From positions 7,010,501-7,074,500 of the forward strand of contig OZ034978.1 of assembly GCA_964030785.1 (NCBI GenBank): a stretch of DNA of 64,000 bases. Direction: 5' to 3'. Every line of letters starts with the position of its first letter. Positions within the stretch are counted from its first letter, which is position 1. Shown piece after piece: positions 33,595 through 45,818 of this stretch. Below the pieces are notes generated by a model. The model made no database searches and was not told where the DNA came from. It saw only the letters and a program-made list of their open reading frames with translations. The position numbers were made by a program, and so were the translations under genes. Origin of the DNA: Siderastrea siderea (lineage: Eukaryota > Cnidaria > Anthozoa > Scleractinia > Rhizangiidae).

Positions 33595-36500
33595 GTAAGG
33601 TTTACCATTCCAAAGTTCTGCAACGCCTGTTGCAAAGGAATGAACAGTTTTTAATTAAATTATTTCCCAATAGCCATTTGCATCTTCGTATGAAAGCTGG
33701 TGATGTCTTCATCACGACTAGAATTGTTTGTACAATTTTGGGAAACGCAATTCACTTTGTTGACATAATATTCGCTAAAAGGTAAAATGATGTATATACA
33801 AGGCTAAAAAAGATAAAAAGGGGGGTATAAACAATTAAAAGGAACCAAACGTTTTCGACAAGTATGTCATCATCAGCGTCAACCCTGTCAACCCTGTCAA
33901 CCCTGATGATGACATACTTGTGGAAAACGTTTGGTTCCTTTTAATTGTTTAAACCCCCTTTTATCTTTTTTAGCCTTGTATATACATCGTAATTCGCTTT
34001 GTTAACCGGTAGTTATCACATTAGAAGACATTAAAAGCGTATCAAGGGCTGACAGAATTGTAGCTTCCTAAGCAGCGCCTCCTTGAAGCAACAAGTAGTT
34101 GCAATATTCGTGCGAAAACGATACTGCATGATTCACTTAACTTTATATTGAAGCCTTATTACAACCACTGATCTGCATCGATCAGTATTTCAATACAAAA
34201 GCTGTCATTTACAGCTGTTTTTAGTGGTCGAGAAGACTGATTTGGGTAGAAACTAAAGACTATTAAATTCAGTGTTTTGTGGGTTTTCTGTTGAATATTG
34301 CATCGCCCTGTTAAGCTGTTTACTGGATCGAATCGTTTTTGAGGTGAAGTCTTTTGACCGCGAAAACTGCAAACCCCTTTCAATCCTGTAGGACAATTCT
34401 ACTACAAAGGAACAGTCAATGCAAGATCGATCTCTAAAATTAGAAATTAATAATTGCGTTAAATTGGTAAAACTAGAAATTGACATGTGATGGTCTTGAA
34501 AGTTCTGCTTCATCGCGGAAACGCAAAGCAATATTATTGATCAATATTCGCAACCAATTAAGCACATAACTGATGTAAACACTGAAATGGGTTAACTAAT
34601 TCCAGTGTTATACTTCGTAAAGCTTAGTGGGGAGTTAAGTACCTAGGACAAAACACCTGAAATATCTCATGAGTCTCAGAAGCACAGAAGGTTCTAGTGT
34701 TCATAATTTATACATCTATTAGCCTACTTGCACAGGCATCTGTATGCACAAGAGACATCTGTATGCAGGCTAATTAAGATATTGGGGTGATTGGTTTTTG
34801 GGCATTAATCCCAGCATTTCTTTGGGAACTGGAAAGAATAGTGGGTTTAAAGTGAAAAATGATGTCACTTAATTAGACCTCATGTGACCCAGAATGGCAG
34901 GTTTCATTGAAACTACACACTGAATACTGGCCAAAATCCCAGAGACAGTAATAATATACAACATGGAAAATGGTTTGAATTGAGGGGTCTCCATACTCCG
35001 TCTAGTGTGATTGTGTGAGCAAGAAGTCGTAGTCCCCCCAACCAGCAGCTCTTCTTTTTATGTCTATGTTCACCCATATGATCACACTAAACAAACTACT
35101 CTTTGTAATCAGTCACACAAATTATAAAATGTTCAAATATCACTTCTGCTCAACTAAATGATGTCAGCATTGTTTGTCCTGAGTTATTTGCCCCCCACGC
35201 CCCCCCTCCCCTCACCTTGCCCAAGTAATGTTAAAATGAAGACAGCATTCTGGTTACAACAGGTCTGTGCATTCCAAGGGGGAGAGGTAGGCTGGCTTGT
35301 GAAAGCAGTCTGGAGTTACTGGCAGTATCAATGCTAAGGGGGGCTGGGGGGAGGGGGGCTGGGGGGAGGGGGGCCAGGGGCCGGGTGGAGGGGGGTACTT
35401 TGGATTTCAAGTGACGAGAAGGTGTGTATGGGGACATGAATTAAAACCAAAAAAATCCCTTGAGCTTGAAGCAAAATCCAAAAACTCCCCTGAACCAAAA
35501 TGAAACCCAAAACAATCCCATACTGAATTTTGGAGCCTTACAAGTAACCAGAAGGGATTAAATGACAAGAACGAAGAACAACTGAGGGCAATTTAATCTT
35601 TAGTGAGACTCATTTGTGTGACTGGCTGGCTGGCTGGCTGGTGCAGGTAGTATTAATTTTTTTGTAATGAGTGACCTAGTCGCAAATTTTGTCTGAAATT
35701 TGATCTTTTGATTGACATAAAATTTGAACTGGTCTTCTGAAAAAGTAAATTGTATAGTAACCAAACTGTACTTATACAGGTCTGAGTTGATACCAGTCTT
35801 GTGCTCATTGGACAATTTTTGTACCAGTTGCCTGTAAGCATTCCATACAAGGCTAAGTTCATATTGGCCTGTATCATACTAGTCTCATGTAGTCACTACC
35901 GAAGACCAGTAGGCATGGCATACTCTGTGCGAGACCATTATCATCAAAATCTATACCCTATTGCAGACCAAAAATTGAATACCATGCTTTTCTTTTTTCT
36001 CTTTTTTTTTTGGGGGGGGGGGGGGGTATCTCCTCCCCAGAACTAGACAAACTGTGTGATTCAGTCAGATTGATAGAAACATTATTTTGAGCCTGAGAAT
36101 AATTGGCACACATGGATCAATTTTCAGAACAATGAGAGCTAGTAATTAAAGCAGAGTTGGTTTTTTTGCTTTTTTTTTTTGTAATTCAGACCTTTCATTT
36201 TCATTGATTTACAAGGTCTGGTAATTTTGTGAACTAAAAAATAATAATTTTCAGGCAATGTGTGCAAAAATATGATTATTTTCTTGCTTATTCTTACTGT
36301 TATTCCAGGAACTTTACCAGATCTCCTCAACAGGAGAAACAGATAACCTCAAATCCATGCTGATTAAGCTACAAGAAGAAAACAGAAAACTGAGACTGGA
36401 ATATGAAGTATCTGCAAATAGTCAACCAGGTATGGGGTAAATATACGCCTCCTAATTTTGACATTTATAAATTATGTAAGTTAACTTCGGTGAAACGTCC

Positions 36501-39500
36501 TTTATACCAAAACTAAGGGAGTTAAAATAAGGAGTTATACTCCCTATTACTTCCTAAAATCGAATCGCTTGTTCGCTTGTGCTTTTTTTTGTCCTCTTTT
36601 ACTTTTGTACAGTAGGTAATGAGTTTGTTTAAGGGAAAGGTTGCAAAAGCGCGCGCTGCGAATAATACAACCTGACTCATCCTATGCTGAGGCTCTAGTA
36701 GCTCTAGACATCACGTCACTGTATGAGAGAAGGCAGGCCTTAAGTAAGGCTCTATTCGACCAAATTGTAAGGGATCAAAGCCACAAGCTTCATGAACTGC
36801 TGCCGCCACGCAACGGGTCCACCTATTGCACCCGAAGCCAGGGATACTTTAAACTACCGATTTGTAGACAAATAGGTTTAAAAACACTTTTATTATAGAA
36901 AACAGTTTTAATTATTAGTAGTAATTTTTAATTGTTAGTATTATCAGTATTGATGTTTCCCTTTTTGTATTATATTATAGGTTATATTTTAACTTTTTTA
37001 TAGTAGTTATCATAAATGCATATATATTTTTAACATTTACATGGTAAAGTAGGTCGCATTTCAGCCGGCCCGGGGACTGCAATGATTTTACTTTTAATAA
37101 AGCTATCTATCTATCTATTATCGAGGTCGGATGTCCAGGAATTTTGGTGTTTCTGGTTCAAGTGAACTTTCCGTATGTGAGTCGTTTTTACGGTTTGGGT
37201 TCAGGCGATAGAATCAGCTGGTGCTCAGGCAGATCACAGGCGGCCCAAGCTCAAGATAAGAGACAAACTCCGCGAAAGTGACTCTAGCGTATCGGCGTAT
37301 AAGGTTGAGCTGTGTTACAACGGTTTGAATTATAAAGGTTTGTATGGGAAGACAACGGATTTGTTATAAATAGTAGAAATTATTGTTGTTTGACAATAAA
37401 TTTAACTAATCCCGTTGCCTTGTTATATTTTTTGTCATTTGTCAGCATCTCAGGCCGATTTGAAGCCAGTTCGGCGATTTAGCGATTCTCGAAGTTTCCA
37501 CTGCTAAGAGAATTCTGGCTTCAAATCGGCCTGATCATCAATCATTCAAACCGTTGTATCACAACACCACCTTATACGCCGATACGCTAGAGTCACGTTA
37601 GGAGCGTTTGTCTCTTATCTTGAGCTTGGGCCGCCTGTGGGTAGATGTGTTTGTATGATGTCAGGATAGGACATTATGGGTCGAAGAACTAACATCTCAA
37701 TAGTGTAGAACGTGCAATTGGTTTAAACCCATTCAATTTATGAGTTGTTTGAATAGCTGTTTTCTTTTCTTCTGGTAAAGTATTAATCTTGAATTGGGTT
37801 AAAGTTGAATTATTGCCCAAAAACAACAGTGTAGTGTCAACATAGCTTAATCGAATGTTGAACGTTTTTTTGTTGAAGCAACGGCCTATATCAGCGCACC
37901 CGGTGATGCGGAGTTGATGCAAAAGATGAAGGAGACGATAGACAATCAGAGGGACTCAATAAGAAGTAAAAACATGGAGATCGACAGTTTAAGAAGCGAT
38001 CTAGAAGCGGTACGTTTAAAAAATGTCGTGTGGCTCGCGCGATTTTGTCAAGCTGTGCTGCACGCAATTGCACGTGTTCGTACGTGACCGCGTGTTTAAA
38101 GAAGTCACGCAAATGGCTGAGTAGGAAGTCATCCCGCTGCGTTTTAGTTTATACTCAGATTGTAGTATTAAAGCTTACAAGTAAGAGCAACAACTCTCTA
38201 TTTTAATCAGTTTGCGTTAAATGCGGGCGAAGGTCAATTTCCACCAAGGGTAAACTCATGGGATTTTGCGGCCGCTATTTTCGCGCCGGTCGACCCGCTT
38301 GTCGTGGGTTCTGTACCTGGGAGAAAATAGAACGACTGCAAAGTTCAGCAGAATATGAAAACGACTTTAGAGAGGAGACTGTTACCAAGCTACTTTGGGC
38401 GTTAATATTGTATACCTACTGGTCTTTGAATAGACTGAAAACTTGAACAGAAAATTGTAGTACCTTCTCCCCGGGTGCACTCACTCCCAGATGCCCCAAG
38501 CTTGGTAGCGACCCAGAGGGGAAAGGGAATGGGAACTGGAAAAAACAACAACAACAACAACAACAGAAAAAAGAAAACGCTTGAGCAGAGAGAGTAGATC
38601 GTCGCTACGAGAAAGAGGGAGAAGAACAAATAAAACATTTAGCGGCGATTAACCGTAAAGAGTAATAAACACTAAAAATAAAGGCCAATTAATGCCTAAC
38701 TGATATAAGGTTTACATAATGAATTCCCCTATGGATATAAAGCGGCACGGGAGATTAAGGATTTTAAACTTAGGGATTGAGGCTTTTGTGCATGACGCCC
38801 CCTGTAAGATCTTTGGTTGTAATTGTTGTCCAACCATTTCATTTTAGATGGAAGAACAAATCCAGCGGCTAACTACCATCAACGAGAGTGTGCGCAAAAC
38901 ACTGGGAGCTAGTCAGGCTCGAATAAGCGTTTTAGCAAAAGAAAAAGCTGAGCTACAAACAGAACTGCGTATGCTTAAACGCACAACAAGCGTGTCAGAA
39001 GTGCAAACGGGTCAGGACGAGAATGTTGAAGAGGAAGGTTTTGAAGACAGCGAAAATGAACTGGAAGACCAGAACAGCGCTGACGAAGGTGAAGAAGCTG
39101 AGGAGGAAAAAAATTTAAATTCGGATCAAAAAAGCGAAGAGATTTTGGATTTAAGCAACGTAAAACCTCCGCCTAAACCACCGCGGGTTAAAATTGAACT
39201 CGATGCCGAAGAAAACGGCGACAAGTTAAATAGCAATGAAAGTGGTGTTGGCAATGGGGACGAGAATGGGAAAGATGACCTGAAAGAAAATGAATTAAAT
39301 GGAAAAGACAAGGGAGAGGAACACGAAGATGATTGGGAATTTGTTGGCGGGAAGCCGAAAACATCTTACAGCAGGGAAAAATCGGAGGAAGAGAGAAACG
39401 AAAGGAATGAAGACAATCAAAGTCGAAAGGAGAAAGAGAAGAAAGACCCGAATCGACCGCGTTACACCAAGGCAGAAATGCTGGAGATCTTGATCGAAAG

Positions 39501-42500
39501 GAACAACTTGAAGGAAAGGGTGTTTGCATTAGAGGATGAGCTCAAAATCTACAAACCCAGGTAGGTAACATATTGTACTTGAAAACGTTAGTTAACCCTT
39601 TAAGACCCAGGATCGTTGTACAAATTCTCCTTACTGGTCTCCATAGATTTTATTGTAAATGGTTTGAACCCAGGAGTCATATCATAATAAATTGTGATCG
39701 TCCGGGTGAGTGTAGTCCTGAGAAGGACTGTTTGAGGTGACATTGACCGACGTTTCGACAACCTGAGCGAAGTCATCATGACATCAGAGTCAATGACTGA
39801 TGATGTCGATGACTGATGATGACTTCCGCTCAGGTTGTCGAAACGTCAGTCAATGTCACCTCAAACAGTCCTTCTCAGGACTACACTCGCCCGGACGATC
39901 ACAATTTACCGAATTATTATAGATTTTATTGATTACTAACTGAGAGAACCTGTTTAAACATCAAGACAATCATGTATGGTGGTCATTTGCCTAATTCTCA
40001 TGATCTGTATGTGTTAAAATACATTGATATGATGAGGAGAAATTTGATGCTGATCACTATTGGGGCTGAAGGGGCTAAACAAACAGCTTGAAAAACCTTT
40101 AGGCCAGGGTTTATTTTAGAGAGCGGCATTGCTGGGTTACCGCGAAAAAATGTATTGGCGCATAAAATTTGTGCATGTGCATCAAGCAAGGCACACAAAA
40201 TTTCGCCCAGGAAGCTCATGCTCCTATCGTTAAGAACTTTTTCGAACAAAACTGGAAGTGGAGCACACGCCCTTCAAAATCTCCGAATTTCAGCTACAGT
40301 TATCCATGAGGACCACATTTACGATTGTGACAACTGTCCGTAGGTCACTACAGGTTTAATTAACCGTTTAGCATTCAGTATCACAGTATTAAACGATGGC
40401 CGCCTGCTGCTGCAAAAGCTCGGGAATAGGCGGATAATGAGCCTTTCAAAAAGTACTATGGTGCCTGAAAGTAAGGAGTATATCTAAACGTTTGATGATC
40501 CCTTTTTAATTAGTTATGCTCACGAGGACGATCAAAGTCATTCGACTAAACACACAATTTCACCCAGGAGAGCATCCAGACGAGAGGAATCCGGGATATC
40601 TAGAATGTAAGTTCATTTACACTTCGAAATAGTGGCCCTTCTTGTACAAGAAACGCATCCTCTGTCTGGGAAGACCTTTGAAAAGCAGCGTTTAGTTCGT
40701 TCGGTTTGCATCTCGTAGCCGGGTTCTTCTCTACACAGACAACTAAAAGACGTAAAATACACAAAGCTAATGGACGCTTAATCCGTCTTGTGCCGTCTTT
40801 CTATACACCAACTACGAAATGCATAACCAGACGACCTAAACGTTGTTTGCCCAAGTTCATCCAAGACGGATGATGTTTCTCTTGTATAAAAAGGGCGATT
40901 GTTGTAAAATGTGGCGACGGAGTAGGTCTGACAGTGTTGTAATGAGTTTTGCTTGAAAAGGCTCGATTTCCAGTAGTATGGGTTTTCTTTTTGCACAACA
41001 CAGCTGAAGATGGCGCTCCTCACTACAATCGAACCCGCTGTACAAACATCGAGTCACTGTGGACAGTTTTCTTGGGACGCCCCGTTACCATGGACAGTTT
41101 TGTGGTTTCTGTGGTGTCCGCGGTTTTGTTTGAGATCGCGTACTTCTTTATACTTTTTTGCGCCAGTTTCTTGGTGTTACGATCATTAAATAACGTAAAA
41201 CAGAATTCAAAAAAGCAATAAACGATACCCACAGCAAAACACAGCAGTAATGTTTTCCACTTAAATCGACAGTGGTGTCAACAATTCATGTCGATTCATG
41301 TCAACGATTCATGTCATGTCACCCATCCACACTAAAATAAATGCGTTTCTACTTTTGAAAGCGTTTTCTAAAGTCACCGTTTTGCAACACCAAGGGGTAT
41401 GTTTTTTAGCCGTTTTGGCCATGCCTGAAAAAGGTATCGATTTTGACCACTTCCGCCTGAAATTGCGCATAATTTGTCCACGGGACTGAAATAGGGTATT
41501 TATTTTTGAAGTGTTAGCGTGGTAAAGGTAACTATTTCAAAGGTCAGCGCTTCGATTGTGTTCCGTGCATTGCCTTTGTTTGTTTGTTTTTGTCTTTTAT
41601 TGGTTGTTTTTATGTGTTTCTTTTTTCATCAATTTATTTTATTATTTTTTTCAGCTTCAATATTTTGACGACCCACGTGGCGCCCCAAAGGGTAATATTT
41701 TAGTGACGTTTTGGCCAGAAATAGTGCGTAGATTCCGTTGCACTGAAATTGCGTTAGGTGGCCTACTGGTCCTAAGACATCAGGTTTTGCCGTTTTGGCC
41801 CGTAAAAAATCTGAGAGCTAACTCTCATGTAGGACAAGAAAAAATCCTATCTCTTAGTTTGGTTCTGAAACAGGGTCAAGTTTTATAGCGGTGGGCTGGG
41901 AGAGGAAAAAGTAAATGAACAATAGATAAACCCAGGGGCGATCTCTGTTTACGTTGGCGTTCTTTGATATTCTTATTAAGATAAATTTGACGAAAATTAA
42001 TTGTAATCCAGCAAACGTATAAACAGTATACTGAAAATGAATTGATAGCGACTACGCCATTCAGTACTGAAAAGAATTTGATGAATAATAGTAGCATTAA
42101 CACTACTACTACTACTAATGCTGCTGCTGCCACTGCTACTGCTCCTGCTACTACTTCTGCTATTCGTACAATCACTACTACTACTGCCACTTCTAATGAT
42201 AATGATGATGACGACGACCTCGATGGTGATAGTGAGATAATATTAAATAACAATAACAATAATAATTGTAATAATAATAGTAGTAATAATAATAGTCGCA
42301 ATAATAACAACAGCAATAATGAGATGTTTGCGTTTGAAAAGCGTGAAATTTACAGACGTTGGTTTGTATGGCTGACAGAGCCATAGAGCCACAGCAGAGA
42401 TCGCCCTATAGGTTAAACTACTAATACAGTCAGCTGAACTTACATTTGTTTTCTTTCTGTTTCAGCTTCAGCATATTTAGTCACCACCGACATTAACACC
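33334..42500 (+). CDS. RILP-like Rab effector (RILPL1-type)
   Basis: Four exons join in frame: 33334-33594, 36309-36429, 37879-38009 and 38848-39560, giving at least 408 residues (human RILPL1 is about 400). The RH1 domain (about 8-87) reads DVYEEASLIGQDIEKIIERF, then IIRVLEKLELIV, then coiled coil. Exons 2-3 continue the coiled coil. Exon 4 has coiled coil, a long acidic Glu/Asp/Asn-rich spacer (about 225-365), then RH2 (about 372-405): NRPRYTKAEMLEILIERNNL, ending ELKIYKP. RILPL proteins use RH2 to bind phosphorylated Rab8/10-type GTPases and act in ciliary and lysosomal membrane traffic; the basic RPR patch is the known phospho-Rab contact. The last exon is uncertain. The gene shares its promoter with MED16. 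RILPL1 versus RILPL2 cannot be decided, so no symbol is given. Confidence 0.85.
33788..33989. repeat. 200 bp hairpin MITE
   Basis: Arms of about 90 bp pair almost perfectly: GTATATACAAGGCTAAAAAA to GACAAGTATGTCATCATCAG and their complements. The loop is a (GTCAACCCT)3 repeat. Confidence 0.9.
35333..35400. repeat. G-run block, G-quadruplex-prone
   Basis: At least six runs of four to six G separated by one to four bases (ggggggctggggggagggg and so on) lie on the plus strand within RILPL intron 1, so the RNA would carry them too. Confidence 0.7.
36309..36429 (+). CDS. RILPL exon 2 (coiled coil)
   Basis: Acceptor ttattccag, donor gtatgg. The 121 nt encode ELYQISSTGETDNLKSMLIK then LQEENRKLRLEYEV, a leucine heptad coiled coil. 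Confidence 0.8.
36643..37118 (+). pseudogene. CR1/Jockey-type LINE 3' end with (CTAT)n tail
   Basis: The frame reads QKRALRIIQPDSSYAEALVA, then LYERRQALSKALFDQIV, then HKLHELLPPRN. This is the typical C-terminal end of these reverse transcriptases (RALRII, ERR..L, LLPPRN). It ends in ctatctatctatcta. It is 5'-truncated. Confidence 0.75.
37236..37638. repeat. 403 bp MITE with inner hairpin
   Basis: The outer arms of about 100 bp share ACAGGCGGCCCAAGCTCAAG and CGTATCGGCGTATAAGGT. An inner inverted repeat GGCCGATTTGAAGCCAG lies at 37452-37533. The first arm sits at 37236-37337. Confidence 0.85.
37879..38009 (+). CDS. RILPL exon 3 (coiled coil)
   Basis: Acceptor tttttgttgaag, donor gtacgt. The 131 nt encode ELMQKMKETIDNQRDSIRSK then NMEIDSLRSDLEA. 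The phase matches exons 2 and 4. Confidence 0.8.
38010..38847. other. RILPL intron 3, no element recognised
   Basis: Only a (CAA)n run at about 38545-38565 stands out. Confidence 0.5.
38848..39560 (+). CDS. RILPL exon 4 (acidic spacer and RH2)
   Basis: Acceptor cattttag, donor gtaggt. The 713 nt run from MEEQIQRLTTINESVRKTL to EDELKIYKP. If the donor were not used, TAG follows immediately (39562-39564), so the protein would end IYKPR either way unless spliced on. Confidence 0.87.
39592..40078. mobile_element. TTAA/CCCTTT MITE, split by a foldback repeat
   Basis: The ends are TTAA-CCCTTTAAGACCC and TTGGGGCTGAAGGGGC-TAA, as in the copy at 23.1 kb. A 263 bp insertion interrupts it at 39656. 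Confidence 0.65.
39656..39918. repeat. Foldback repeat, intact copy, 13 bp flanking duplication
   Basis: The arms (GTGATCGTCCGGGTGAGTGT, AGTCCTGAGAAGGACTG, TGAGGTGACATTGAC) pair nearly perfectly. ATAGATTTTATTG occurs on both sides (39643-39655 and 39919-39931). The left outer tail has ggtttgaaccc, complementary to a B-box-like word. Confidence 0.85.
40079..42465. other. RILPL last intron or intergenic, no gene
   Basis: No protein-like frame is seen. 42,085-42,320 is a low-complexity (ACT)/(AAT) trinucleotide stretch. Confidence 0.5.
42466..42497 (+). CDS. Candidate RILPL last exon
   Basis: After ctgtttcag, splicing to exon 4 would add SFSIFSHHRH and stop, a short basic tail like the ...FSFRSG-K-T end of vertebrate RILPL proteins. 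A rival acceptor at 41655 (tttttcag, again followed by CTTCA) would add SFNILTTHVAPQRVIF. The choice is open. Confidence 0.35.
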
Positions 42501-43188
42501 TTCATTTTCAAGGGACCGTGAAAGCGTTAATCTTCCAGACGAACGGTCTGCAGATATTTAAGTGGTCCGTGGTGAAGATATAATCATCGATTGTACATGA
42601 GTGTACAGAAAATACGGCAATACTTGTGAATGCATTGTAGTGGTAAACGGTCGTGAAAAGACCGAAGAACTTTCGATTCTTTGTCTAATCAAACCTAGGG
42701 CCTTGTTACCTAGCAACCCACTGACCCAGAAACGACTCATGATCGTGGGCACTTGTTCACTTGAAGTATATTTTTAAAAATGTATTTCACGTTGGTCGTG
42801 ATTTCAGGGTGTTAAATTTGTTTACAGACAAATGAAGAGCTTTTTATTGGCTATACACTAGTTAACAAACAATAACTATTACCCTGGACAATGCAATTAT
42901 ACTACAACTTCTATGGTGTAAGCGTTCTACAACTTAAGGAAGTATATTGTAAAACGTTTTTTAAAAAGAACTTTTACAGTTCTTTTCCCCTCCCCCTCAT
43001 CAAGGTTTCTTTTCGCACAAACAAGAGGCCTGGTGAATTTGTAGACCTTCAAAGCAACACTGAGAAAAGAAAGAGGGAGAAAAAGTATTTCTTTAATTCA
43101 TAAATTTGAGAAATGCGCACGTGTTGCCATTGTCGTAACATGTTTTGTCCGGGGTTGCAACATAGGTATTTCGTTACTCAGTTTGGTT

Positions 43189-43823
43189 TTAACCCTTTCA
43201 CTCCTAGTAGTGGCCAAAGTAAAAATTCCAAAAAGATCCTAAATTAATTTTTTTCAAATCCTACAAAACAAATGGTACCGTGGGAAAGTACTGCTGGAGA
43301 GGTTTCATTTGAATGGTCACACCATAGGATTTCATCCACAGACTCAAAAGTTAGAACCACCTTGTACAGCATGATAAACAGCACCACAGGAAAGTACTGC
43401 TCAGTAGCTTTCATTTGAATGGTCACACCATAGGATTTCATCCATAGACTCAAAAGTTAGAACCATCTTGTACAGCATAATAAACAGCACCACAGGAAAG
43501 TACTGCTCAATAGCTTTCATTTGAATGGTCACACCATAGGATTTCATCCACAGACTCAAAAGTTAGAACCACCTTGTACAGCATGATAAAAAGCACCACA
43601 GGAAAGTACTGCTCAGTAGCTTTCATTTGAATGGTCACACCATAGGATTTCATCCACAGACTCAAAAGTTAGAACCATCTTGTACAGCATAATAAACAGC
43701 ACCACAGGAAAGTACTGCTCAATAGCTTTCATTTGAATGGTCACACCATAGGATTTCATCCACAGACTCAAAAGTTAGAACTACCATAAATGTCCATAAC
43801 TTACCCGGGACTGAAAGGGTTAA
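43189..43823. mobile_element. TTAA/CCCTTT MITE with expanded 106 bp array
   Basis: The ends are TTAA-CCCTTTCACTCC and GGGACTGAAAGGG-TTAA. Inside, a 106 bp unit repeats five times (gaatggtcac at 43311, 43417, 43523, 43629 and 43735). The single-unit relative is at 11561-11774. Confidence 0.85.
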
Positions 43824-44750
43824 ACTCGTGCCTACGTTCAATGATTTTGTGATGAACAGTGAAAGAGAATACAACTGCAGTATAGTATCTATTTTCTTAT
43901 TAAGTTCGAAACAAATGATTTAGTTTTATACATAGAGGTTACTTTAAGGATAAATGTGAGTTCGTAAGTTTTACTCGGGTACGAGCTTTCCATGATGTAA
44001 TTCAGTTTTATTTCATTTGTTACTGAGATTTATTCGCACAAATGTTTGCAATAATAGATTTTGAGCAGGCGCAATGCGAAGGATAAGAATCCACAAGTGG
44101 AGAAACGTCGTTTTTCCAATCAGACCTAAACGCGAATAATGAAATTTCACTTGTGGAGAATGATCCTACGAATTTTCTTCATCGTAATATTTGTGTAAAT
44201 CTCCTACCTACAAAATAAAACATTGATCGCTAATTTTTTGTGAAAATGTTTCATATTTTGATAGAGAGAGCAAGTGATTTTGTAAAATTTCAGCAAATCG
44301 TTTCTTAATTGTGTCAAAGCTAATTTTGTAATTAATTTATTAATTTCACTAAAATGTAAATGGTTGCACGAAGAAAAAACTTGGCTTATGTTGTATAATA
44401 AAGTGGACGTTAACTAAACCGGCCTGTAATGTTGTGAACTCCCCTTGATTTATTTTTAGATACAGCGATGCAACATATCCTATTTTTTGCCAGTGTTAAC
44501 ATGTCTTACAAAAACCTTAATCAAAGAATCAGAGTGCTTATCATTTCATAGGAACGAAAGGCATTTTGGTTACAGTATTACTGAATGGAACGCTGCATTC
44601 AGAAAGATGAATGTTCTCAAGAATTCTGTTTGTGGCGCTACCAAATATTATTTTCCCTAACGAGTATTAACAATTTTATGTAACGAATTATTCGGGTTTT
44701 TTACGATTTTCCTACATTTGAACAAATGAGTGCGTACTTCAAAATATATT
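43824..44750. other. No gene or repeat recognised
   Basis: AT-rich sequence with no supported features. Confidence 0.4.
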
Positions 44751-44752
44751 AA

Positions 44753-45400
44753 GGGGGTGTCCTTCTGAGAGATGCTTTCCTCTTGGAGACGTATCTGACA
44801 GGTTTCAATTTTAGGTTGGTGTCCATCGTGGAGAAGTATCTTTCTTAAAAAGGCCTCTGTCTTAAAGAAGTTTTCTATTTCAGTCTAACTTAGAGAGGTG
44901 CCCATCGTAGAGTGATGTCCACCTTAGAGGGGTGTTCATCCTAGAGGGGGGTCCATCCTCTAGAGGGGTGTCTATCCTTGAGGCCGGTGTCCACCATCTA
45001 GAGGGGGTCTATCTTAAGAGTCCATCTTAGAGAGGTGTCTATCTTACAGAGAGGTGTTCATCTTTGAGAGGTATCTGTATTGATAATCACGGTGTTCAGT
45101 GTTAAGACAGGTGTCCTTTATAGAGAGAGATCCATTCTAAGAGTTGTGTTTTTTGGACAGTTGTCCGTCGTCTTAGACTGGCTTTCATCTCTAAAAGGCA
45201 TCGTTCTTGAGCGTGGTGTCAATCTTAGGAAGGTGGACTATTAAGAAAGTTTTCCACGTGAGACAATTGCCTGTTTTAGAAAGCTGTCCGTTTAAAACAA
45301 TCGTCGGTTTTTTTAAAAAATTGGTGTCCACCAAGAGAGTGGTCCCTCTTAGAGAGGTCAGCTGTCTTATAGAGGTGACATCTAGCGAGTGGAGAGGGCA
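44753..45400. repeat. Degenerate minisatellite of about 18 bp
   Basis: Diverged copies of ggtGTCCATCTTAGAGAG recur with variable spacing throughout. The unit is a multiple of three, which keeps short frames open (45207-45632) without meaning a gene. A diverged repeat of about 85 bp, with gtgtgcccctgaactcat, follows at 45,398-45,530. Confidence 0.65.
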
Positions 45401-45818
45401 ACTTAAAGTGTTTGACGAGGGTGTGCCCCTGAACTCATATCAAATAGAAGGCAACTCACATCAAAGAGAAGAACTCATAGAGAGGCAACTTTTAAAAACT
45501 GTTTGGCGCGGGTGTGCCCCTGAACTCATGTCAGTGTTTGCTCACGCATCACACTCGACCCAACCTGTCACCAACGATTCAGCGCAAGAAGAGCTAGAGC
45601 CTCCACGAACAGAGAAATTTTCCCCGCCATAGAGGCACCAAATCGCGTGGCGTGGCAAAGCTAAAACAGTACAAGTGACATAAGTCTAGGGCTCTTCATC
45701 GAAGTCATTGTACTCTGAAATCTTGCCAACAGTCAATCACATGGTATTCCTATTGTTGTATGACCTCCAAGAGCTCACAAAGGCTACAGTCTAGAATTCA
45801 AATGCCATGTACCTAGTA

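Larger units (their letters stand above)
33595..36308. other. RILPL intron 1
   Basis: It contains a 200 bp hairpin MITE and a G-rich block at 35.3 kb, plus poly-T and poly-G runs near 36,000. No gene is seen on either strand. Confidence 0.5.
36430..37878. other. RILPL intron 2, filled with repeats
   Basis: It holds a LINE 3' end (36643-37118) and a MITE (37236-37638). The rest is unassigned. Confidence 0.6.

Noticed and set aside
36643..36898. Host exon in RILPL intron 2
   Set aside because: The sequence is a LINE C terminus with a simple-repeat tail.
41876..42386. Asn/Thr-rich and Leu-rich frames
   Set aside because: They arise from trinucleotide low-complexity sequence.
45207..45632. 141-codon open frame as a gene
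   Set aside because: Its first half is degenerate minisatellite and its second half contains a short tandem duplication; no protein features.
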